Shown here: positions 58,389-64,000 of the stretch, piece by piece | How positions within the stretch are numbered: the first letter of the stretch is position 1 | How the letters are laid out: every line of letters begins with the position of its first letter | Assembly (NCBI RefSeq): GCF_016427605.1 | Contig: NZ_JAELXQ010000001.1 | Span: 436,860 to 500,859 of the forward strand | Origin: Ochrobactrum sp. Q0168 | GTDB taxonomy: Bacteria; Pseudomonadota; Alphaproteobacteria; Rhizobiales; Rhizobiaceae | Reading direction: 5' to 3' | DNA: 64,000 nucleotides | Translations under genes and position numbers: made by a program | The notes under the pieces: generated by a model | Database searches by the model: none | What the model was told of the DNA's origin: nothing | Seen by the model: only the letters and a program-made list of their open reading frames with translations

Positions 58389-59762
58389 TCAGGGCTTTCG
58401 GCTCTGAACGTTGTCCGGCCCCATCAGCACCAGAAGGTCGGCCAGTTCCGGCCCGTGAGCTTGTCCCGTCAGCGCCAGACGCAGCGGCATGAAGAGGCTC
58501 TTGCCCTTGCGTCCCGTTTCCGATTTGACAGCCTCGGTCCAGACCTTCCAGGTCTGGTGATCCCAAGGGGCTGCTGGCAGCGAATTAAATGCGACACGGA
58601 TAAAGTCGCGATCTTCGTCCGACAGTTCCGGTGCTTCCGGCAAGTCGCCAGTCACGATCTTCCACCAATGCTGCACATCGCCAAAGCGATCCAGATTGCC
58701 GCGTACCGCGAGCCAGAATGGCTCGGCCTTGTCGCCTTCGATACCAAGCGCGTCGAGACGCGGCTTGGCATCCGCAAAAGACATCTCATGCAGCAATGCG
58801 CGATTGAGCGTGTCCAGTTCCGCCGGATCGAACTTGGCCGACGATTTTGAAATCGACGCCAGATCGAACCGTTCCGCCAGTGCGTCCATGGTCGGCGCGG
58901 CTGCAACACTTTCCGAGGTGCCAATGAGTATGGCCAGCGAAGCAACCGCCATCGGCTCGTAGCCGTTTTCACGCAGCGAACCGACCGAAAGGGCGCCCGT
59001 GCGTTTGGACAGGCCTTCGCCGGTCGTGGTGGTCAGCAGATTGTGGTGTCCGAAGACCGGCGGTTCAGCGCCGAGCGCGCGGAAGATTGCAATCTGCACG
59101 CCGGTATTGGTTACATGGTCGTCGCCACGGATAATATGGCTGACACCGAGATCGATATCATCCACCACCGAAGGAAGCGTGTAGAGATAGGTGCCGTCTT
59201 CACGCACCAGCACCGGGTCCGACATGGAGGCGAGATCAACCACCTGGGGGCCACGCACCAGATCGTCCCAATGAACCTCGGTGCGCTGGGTTGCAAACGG
59301 ATCGCTCTCGAAATTCGGCAGCAGGAAACGCCAGTGGGGCTTTCGGCCTTCCGCCTCGAAAGCAGCCTTTTCCGCATCGGTGAGCTTCAGCGCTTCACGG
59401 CCATAGACCGGCGGCAGGCGGCGCGCCAAGCGCAGCTTGCGGCGGCGCTCCAGCTCATCGGCGGTTTCATAGCAGGCATAAAGCAGCCCCGCTTCCTTCA
59501 GCTTTTCCACCGCACGGGCATAAACATCAAAGCGCTTCGACTGATATTCGACCCGATCCGCCTTCACGCCCAGCCAATCGAGATCGACGGCGATGGCTTC
59601 TGCATATTCCTGACGCGACCGTTCCACATCCGTGTCGTCATAACGCAGAATGAACTTGCCGCCATTCTTTTGCGCATAAAGCCAGTTGGACAGTGCAGTG
59701 CGCGTGTTGCCGATATGAATATAGCCCGTCGGCGACGGGGCGAAACGAACAGTAACAGTCAT
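58389..59762 (-). CDS. gltX: Glutamate--tRNA ligase
   Basis: A 457-residue class I aminoacyl-tRNA synthetase charging tRNA-Glu (possibly tRNA-Gln too). The HIGH-type motif is GYIHIGN (14-19), the GDDHVTNT and GLSKRTG (KMSKS-type) motifs follow, and the anticodon-binding helical domain ends the protein. Rhizobiales often have two GltX copies; this one could be either, and the discrimination between glutamyl and glutaminyl use cannot be made here. It precedes nadE's end by 11 bases on the same strand. Confidence 0.93.
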   Translation of the reverse strand: MTVTVRFAPSPTGYIHIGNTRTALSNWLYAQKNGGKFILRYDDTDVERSRQEYAEAIAVDLDWLGVKADRVEYQSKRFDVYARAVEKLKEAGLLYACYETADELERRRKLRLARRLPPVYGREALKLTDAEKAAFEAEGRKPHWRFLLPNFESDPFATQRTEVHWDDLVRGPQVVDLASMSDPVLVREDGTYLYTLPSVVDDIDLGVSHIIRGDDHVTNTGVQIAIFRALGAEPPVFGHHNLLTTTTGEGLSKRTGALSVGSLRENGYEPMAVASLAILIGTSESVAAAPTMDALAERFDLASISKSSAKFDPAELDTLNRALLHEMSFADAKPRLDALGIEGDKAEPFWLAVRGNLDRFGDVQHWWKIVTGDLPEAPELSDEDRDFIRVAFNSLPAAPWDHQTWKVWTEAVKSETGRKGKSLFMPLRLALTGQAHGPELADLLVLMGPDNVQSRKP

Positions 59763-59773
59763 TCTATTATCTT

Positions 59774-61429
59774 TCAGCGGTCGCGGAAGCGGTTCGTTAT
59801 GGGATAACGGCGGTCGCGTCCAAAATTCTTCCTGGTAATCTTTACACCCGGCGCAGATTGCCTGCGCTTATATTCAGCCAGATAGAGCAGATGTTCGATC
59901 CGTTGCACTGTCTCAACCGGGTGACCGCGCGCAACGATATCGGCATTGCTCATTTCGTTTTCGACCAGACATTCCAGAATGTCATCGAGCACCGGATAAG
60001 GCGGCAGGCTATCCTGATCGGTCTGGTTCTCGCGCAGTTCGGCGGAGGGCGCCTTGGAGATGATGTTGTGCGGGATCACCTCGCCTGTCGGTCCGAGCGA
60101 GCCTTGCGGAACATGGCTGTTGCGCCATTCCGACATCGCATAGACCTGCATCTTGTACACGTCCTTGATCGGATTGAAGCCGCCATTCATATCGCCATAG
60201 AGCGTGGCGTAACCTACTGACATTTCCGACTTGTTGCCGGTCGTGACGACCATCGAGCCAAACTTGTTCGACACAGCCATCAGGATCGTGCCACGCGCAC
60301 GGCTTTGCAGGTTTTCTTCGGTCACACCACTGTCCGTTCCAGCAAAAAGCGGCTGCAGTGCGCGCATGAAACCTTCAACCGGCTCGGCGATGGGCACGAT
60401 ATCGTAACGCACGCCAAGCGCCTTCGCGCAATCAGCCGCATCTTTCAGCGATTCATCCGATGTATAGCGGTATGGCAACATGATGCAGCGCACCCGCTCC
60501 GGCCCCAATGCGTCAACGCCCATCGCGGCGCAGATTGCTGAGTCGATGCCGCCGGAGAGACCCAGAACGACATCCTTGAAACCATTTTTGTTCACATAGT
60601 CGCGCAGGCCCAGCACGCAAGCCGAATAGTCCGCCTCCAGTTCTTCTGGAAGCAGGGCTTTCTCGCCTTCCTCGCAACGCCACGTATCTCCGTCACGATG
60701 CCAGATCGTCATGGCGATCTGCTCGGAAAATTGCGGCATTTGCAGGCACGGGAACTTGCTGCCCGGATTGAAGGCGAATGAGGCACCGTCGAAAATCAGT
60801 TCATCCTGACCGCCAACCTGATTGGCGTAGAGCATCGGCAGTTCCGCCAGCATCACCTGTTTCAGAACAACCTGATAACGGCGGTCCATCTTGGCGCGGT
60901 GATAGGGTGAACCATTCGGCACGAGAAGGAATTCGGCACCGCTTTCGGCAAGCGTTTCCGAAACACCGAGATCGCCCCATATATCCTCGCAAATTGGAAT
61001 ACCGATGCGCACGCCGCGGAAATTGACCGGTCCCGGCAGCGGCCCCGGCTCGAATACGCGCTTTTCGTCGAACTCGCCGTAATTCGGCAGATCGACCTTG
61101 AACCGCTCGGCAATTACCTCGCCGCCATCCAGCACCATGACCGAATTATGCAAACCGCTTTCGCGCCGCAGAGGTGTTCCGATGATGACCCCCGGTCCGC
61201 CATCCGCTGTGTCCGTAGCAAGGTCCCGAACCGCCTTTTCACAGGCAGCGACGAAAGACGGCTTCAGCACCAGATCCTCTGGCGGATAACCGGCAATGAA
61301 CAGCTCTGTGAACAGGATCAGATCGGCCTTCATCTCGGCGGCTTGCGCGCGAGCCGCACGAGCCTTGGCCAGATTTCCGGCAATATCACCCATGACGGGA
61401 TTGAGCTGCGCGACTGCAATACGAAGCAT
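59774..61429 (-). CDS. nadE: Glutamine-dependent NAD+ synthetase
   Basis: A 551-residue enzyme that amidates deamido-NAD. The N-terminal nitrilase-like glutaminase has Glu42 (FTEL), a middle Lys and the Cys in [10 protein letters not shown]; the C-terminal synthetase has the PP-loop [11 protein letters not shown] and TGNKSEM. Two-domain form is normal in these bacteria. It is 11 bases upstream of gltX on the same strand and may be cotranscribed. Confidence 0.95.
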   Translation of the reverse strand: MLRIAVAQLNPVMGDIAGNLAKARAARAQAAEMKADLILFTELFIAGYPPEDLVLKPSFVAACEKAVRDLATDTADGGPGVIIGTPLRRESGLHNSVMVLDGGEVIAERFKVDLPNYGEFDEKRVFEPGPLPGPVNFRGVRIGIPICEDIWGDLGVSETLAESGAEFLLVPNGSPYHRAKMDRRYQVVLKQVMLAELPMLYANQVGGQDELIFDGASFAFNPGSKFPCLQMPQFSEQIAMTIWHRDGDTWRCEEGEKALLPEELEADYSACVLGLRDYVNKNGFKDVVLGLSGGIDSAICAAMGVDALGPERVRCIMLPYRYTSDESLKDAADCAKALGVRYDIVPIAEPVEGFMRALQPLFAGTDSGVTEENLQSRARGTILMAVSNKFGSMVVTTGNKSEMSVGYATLYGDMNGGFNPIKDVYKMQVYAMSEWRNSHVPQGSLGPTGEVIPHNIISKAPSAELRENQTDQDSLPPYPVLDDILECLVENEMSNADIVARGHPVETVQRIEHLLYLAEYKRRQSAPGVKITRKNFGRDRRYPITNRFRDR

Positions 61430-61602
61430 AATGAGATTCTCACCAACACTATTTCTGCCAGAGATTTAGCGTGGGAGTGGAAGGGATGCAATGAGCGGCT
61501 CTGCCTCCCCTTCGAAGATTGGACTGGATTAACGATAAGAACAGCGGGAATTTTATGAAATCTGAAGAATGCTATTCTCTAACAGAATTTCCGTGGCGTA
61601 AC

Positions 61603-61788
61603 TCAATTCACGTTAGTGTTCGGTGATTTAAGCATACAGAGACTGTAATCTACCAGATTTTCATAAGCATCACAGTGATGAGCCTTTGTTTCTAAAGGTG
61701 CGCTTTCCGCAGCGTTGGCGTTGATAAAATAAAGCCCAAGCGAAATTACGAATACCAACAGCAAAAACAGATAAATTATTCTGAGCAT
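61603..61788 (-). CDS. Small membrane or secreted peptide
   Basis: A 61-residue peptide with one N-terminal helix (about 3-22: RIIYLFLLLVFVISLGLYFI) and a polar tail with two cysteines (HHCDAYENL, YSLCM). AGGAGA lies five bases before the ATG, good support for translation. A signal peptide (cleavage after ANA) is also possible. No family recognised. Confidence 0.65.
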   Translation of the reverse strand: MLRIIYLFLLLVFVISLGLYFINANAAESAPLETKAHHCDAYENLVDYSLCMLKSPNTNVN

Positions 61789-61902
61789 ACACTTCTCCTG
61801 GAATCATTTCCGGATGAAGATATCAATCAGTATAATTTCCGAAATACCAACAATGAATAAACTGTTAGAAACCGCTCCATTTCGGATATTACTGTATTTA
61901 TT

Positions 61903-62253
61903 TTAATAATAGAAATTTGAAATCAGTACATATCCCCAAGTTGCGACGACAAATACAATTGCGATCAGCACAGCCAATGAACCGCAGTCTTTCGCAATCT
62001 GGATTTCCTTGTGAAAATCACGGGACACTGCATCACAGGTCGCTTCAATACCTGTGTTCAGGATTTCCACCATCATCAAAAACAGGATCGAGCCGGTCAT
62101 CAGCAGGAAGGCCAGCCAGGTCGGCGCGAGAAAGAATGCGACAGGCAACGAGATCAGAAACAGCACCATTTCCTGTTGCACGGCTTTTTCATTGCCCGCG
62201 AGATATCTCAACGCGCGCATGGAGTTTATAAAAGCCAGAAAAATGCGCTGCAT
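61903..62253 (-). CDS. dgkA: Diacylglycerol kinase
   Basis: A 116-residue inner-membrane kinase that returns diacylglycerol to phosphatidate. Three helices and the conserved EILNTGIEATCDAVS (63-77) with the catalytic Glu and metal-binding Glu are present. ATG 62253 is preceded by GGGGG; the frame is open to 62331. It could recycle diacylglycerol released by the PlcP-like enzyme in this window, though they are not linked. Confidence 0.93.
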   Translation of the reverse strand: MQRIFLAFINSMRALRYLAGNEKAVQQEMVLFLISLPVAFFLAPTWLAFLLMTGSILFLMMVEILNTGIEATCDAVSRDFHKEIQIAKDCGSLAVLIAIVFVVATWGYVLISNFYY

Positions 62254-62330
62254 AAATACCCCCAAGAGAGACTGGTCACGATTTCGCGCTGTTGCCCGAG
62301 AATGCTTTAGACAACTCTGCTTCAAAAGCA

Positions 62331-62360
62331 ACAGGGCGGAGATCGAAACCTCCGCCCTGC
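62331..62360 (-). terminator. Hairpin after the aroG-type gene
   Basis: AGGGCGGAG / CTCCGCCCT stem (62333-62341, 62350-62358) about 30 bases past the DAHP synthase stop. The tail on the minus strand is only partly T-rich. Confidence 0.6.
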
Positions 62361-62387
62361 CAAATGTAATTACAATCCAGGAACAGT

Positions 62388-63767
62388 TCAGGCGCTTGCG
62401 ACCTGCTTTTCAGCGCCCGCATCGCGCTCCTTCTTGAGGAGTTCCGCCAGCAGGAATGCGAGTTCCAGTGCCTGATCAGCGTTGAGGCGTGGATCGCAAT
62501 GGGTGTGGTAGCGGTCCTGAAGATCGTCTGCCGAAATGGCGCGGGCACCGCCCGTGCATTCCGTGACGTTCTTGCCGGTCATTTCGACATGGATGCCGCC
62601 CGGATGCGTGCCTTCGGCGCGATGGATCGCGAAGAAGGATTCCACTTCCTTGAGGATACGGTCGAACGGACGCGTTTTGTAGCCGCCAGCGGTGATCGTG
62701 TTGCCATGCATCGGATCGCAGGACCAGACGACCTTGCGGCCTTCCTTTTCGACAGCACGGATAAGCTGCGGCAGGTGATCGCCCACCTTGTCATAGCCAA
62801 AGCGTGCGATGAGCGTCAGACGACCAGCTTCGTTTTCCGGGTTGAGCAGGTCGATCAGGCGGATGAGATCATCCGGCTGCAAAGACGGGCCGCATTTGAG
62901 ACCAAGCGGGTTCTTGATGCCGCGGCAATATTCGATATGGGCGTGGTCGGCCTGACGGGTGCGATCACCGATCCAGATCATGTGACCGGACGTTCCGTAC
63001 CAGTCGCCCGACGTGGAATCGACGCGGGTCAGCGCTTCTTCATAGCCGAGAAGCAGCGCTTCATGGCTCGTGTAGAAATCCGTCTCACGCAGCGAATGGT
63101 TGCTGTCGGAGGTGATGCCGATGGCGCGCATGAAGTTCATCGTTTCGGAGATGCGCTGCGCCAGAGCTGTGTAACGTTCAGCCTGCGGGCTCTTGCCAAC
63201 GAAACCAAGCATCCACTGGTGCACGTTTTCCAGATTGGCATAGCCGCCCTGAGCGAAAGCGCGCAGCAGGTTGAGCGTTGCTGCGGACTGGCGGTACGCC
63301 ATGTCCTGACGCTGCGGATCGGGTATGCGCGAAGCTTCGTCGAAATCGATGCCGTTGATGATGTCGCCACGGTAGGACGGCAGTTCGACGCCATCCTTCG
63401 TTTCCATATCCGACGAACGCGGCTTGGCGAACTGACCGGCAATACGGCCAACCTTCACCACCGGTTTGGAAGCGCCAAAGGTGAGCACAACGGCCATTTG
63501 CAGGAACACGCGGAAGAAGTCGCGGATATTATCCGCGCCATGTTCAGCGAAGCTCTCGGCGCAATCGCCGCCCTGAAGCAGAAATGCCTTGCCTTCCGCT
63601 ACTGCAGCCAGCTGCTGCTTGAGCTTGCGCGCCTCGCCTGCAAAAACCAGCGGCGGATAGGTGCGAAGACGGGCCTCAACATCGTTCAAAGCCTGTGCGT
63701 CCGGATAAAACGGCACTTGCTTGATCGGTTTGTTTCTCCAGGAATGCGGGGTCCAGTTCTTCGTCAT
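62388..63767 (-). CDS. Class II 3-deoxy-7-phosphoheptulonate (DAHP) synthase
   Basis: A 459-residue plant-type (class II) DAHP synthase, the first step of the shikimate pathway. It starts [13 protein letters not shown] and has [36 protein letters not shown] as [11 protein letters not shown] and SCDPMHGNT; the active-site Cys is in [13 protein letters not shown] stands six bases before the ATG, and a small inverted repeat ATAATCC-TC-GGATTAT is at 63797-63812 upstream. Stand-alone transcript. Confidence 0.96.
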   Translation of the reverse strand: MTKNWTPHSWRNKPIKQVPFYPDAQALNDVEARLRTYPPLVFAGEARKLKQQLAAVAEGKAFLLQGGDCAESFAEHGADNIRDFFRVFLQMAVVLTFGASKPVVKVGRIAGQFAKPRSSDMETKDGVELPSYRGDIINGIDFDEASRIPDPQRQDMAYRQSAATLNLLRAFAQGGYANLENVHQWMLGFVGKSPQAERYTALAQRISETMNFMRAIGITSDSNHSLRETDFYTSHEALLLGYEEALTRVDSTSGDWYGTSGHMIWIGDRTRQADHAHIEYCRGIKNPLGLKCGPSLQPDDLIRLIDLLNPENEAGRLTLIARFGYDKVGDHLPQLIRAVEKEGRKVVWSCDPMHGNTITAGGYKTRPFDRILKEVESFFAIHRAEGTHPGGIHVEMTGKNVTECTGGARAISADDLQDRYHTHCDPRLNADQALELAFLLAELLKKERDAGAEKQVASA

Positions 63768-63796
63768 TAGAGCACCTGTTTTGCGTTATCCGCTCG

Positions 63797-63812
63797 ATAA
63801 TCCTCGGATTAT
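63797..63812. repeat. Small inverted repeat upstream of DAHP synthase
   Basis: ATAATCC and GGATTAT around a two-base centre, 30 bases before the start codon, near a TATAAT-like hexamer on the minus strand. It could be an operator but is short. Confidence 0.4.
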
Positions 63813-64000
63813 ATCCTCCTTACACGAAAGCCGGAATTCCCATCCATGCAGCTTGCACCTGAAGAAGATGCCAGCCCCATGTCTAAAATTTCAAAACCCC
63901 GGCGTGCGTGGGTCGCGCTGATATAATGCACGCGCGGGTTTTATGCCAGCAATATTCGTTAATGATATTTGCCTGCGGCGAAAGGATCAGCCGTCTACTC

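Overview
The window looks like chromosomal DNA of an alphaproteobacterium in the order Hyphomicrobiales (Rhizobiales), most likely Brucella or the Ochrobactrum group. The evidence is the family-typical ClpP, HU, Hfq and NtrY/NtrX proteins, a CckA kinase, a giant polar-growth protein of the GPR/RgsE type, an alphaproteobacterial DksA without its zinc cysteines, and rhizobial-type palindromic intergenic repeats. This is inferred from protein features; no 16S gene lies in the window.

Layout: 1-10.2 kb is core housekeeping: the 3' part of uvrA, a small orphan HEPN-like gene, hupB, lon, clpX, clpP, hflX and hfq. At 10.2-16.5 kb a glycosyltransferase gene with sugar-binding DxD motif, preceded by two palindromic repeats, sits between hfq and the trkA-ntrX-ntrY cluster. 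At 16.5-20.1 kb there are small stress or envelope genes (DUF3597, GlsB-like membrane protein, small secreted protein) and an AraC-type regulator. At 20.2-27.6 kb a seven-gene minus-strand operon encodes UDP-glucuronate decarboxylase, a UDP-sugar 4-epimerase, a cellulose-synthase-like glycosyltransferase, UDP-glucose dehydrogenase, two DUF995 proteins and a GH26-like glycosidase.

At 28.0-42.1 kb: tRNA-Arg(CCG), a flavoprotein, cckA, a FliO-like protein, dksA, a SixA-type phosphatase, a YcjX/YcjF-like pair, a secreted protein, folP-folB-folK, a DUF922 putative metalloprotease, and an unusual shortened ferredoxin-reductase-like flavoprotein paired with a [2Fe-2S] ferredoxin. At 42.7-47.7 kb is one 5 kb gene for the GPR/RgsE-like coiled-coil protein. 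At 47.9-51.7 kb is an Mla-type lipid transport operon. At 51.9-64 kb: dipeptide epimerase, a PlcP/Agt-like lipid-remodelling pair behind a probable Pho box, an SDR without catalytic residues, maeB, gltX, nadE, a small membrane peptide, dgkA and the class II DAHP synthase.

The most interesting system is the polysaccharide operon together with the AraC-type regulator. The regulator carries an RxxxR motif at residues 20-24 ahead of its ligand domain, as in CuxR of Sinorhizobium meliloti, a c-di-GMP-binding AraC protein that activates a uxs/uxe/glycosyltransferase cluster. This suggests a c-di-GMP-controlled pentose- or uronate-containing surface polysaccharide. Second is the PlcP/Agt-like pair with four 11-bp-phased Pho-box half sites, which predicts membrane phospholipid replacement by glycolipids under phosphate starvation. 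Third is the ferredoxin-reductase-like protein that has lost its NAD(P)H domain in frame.
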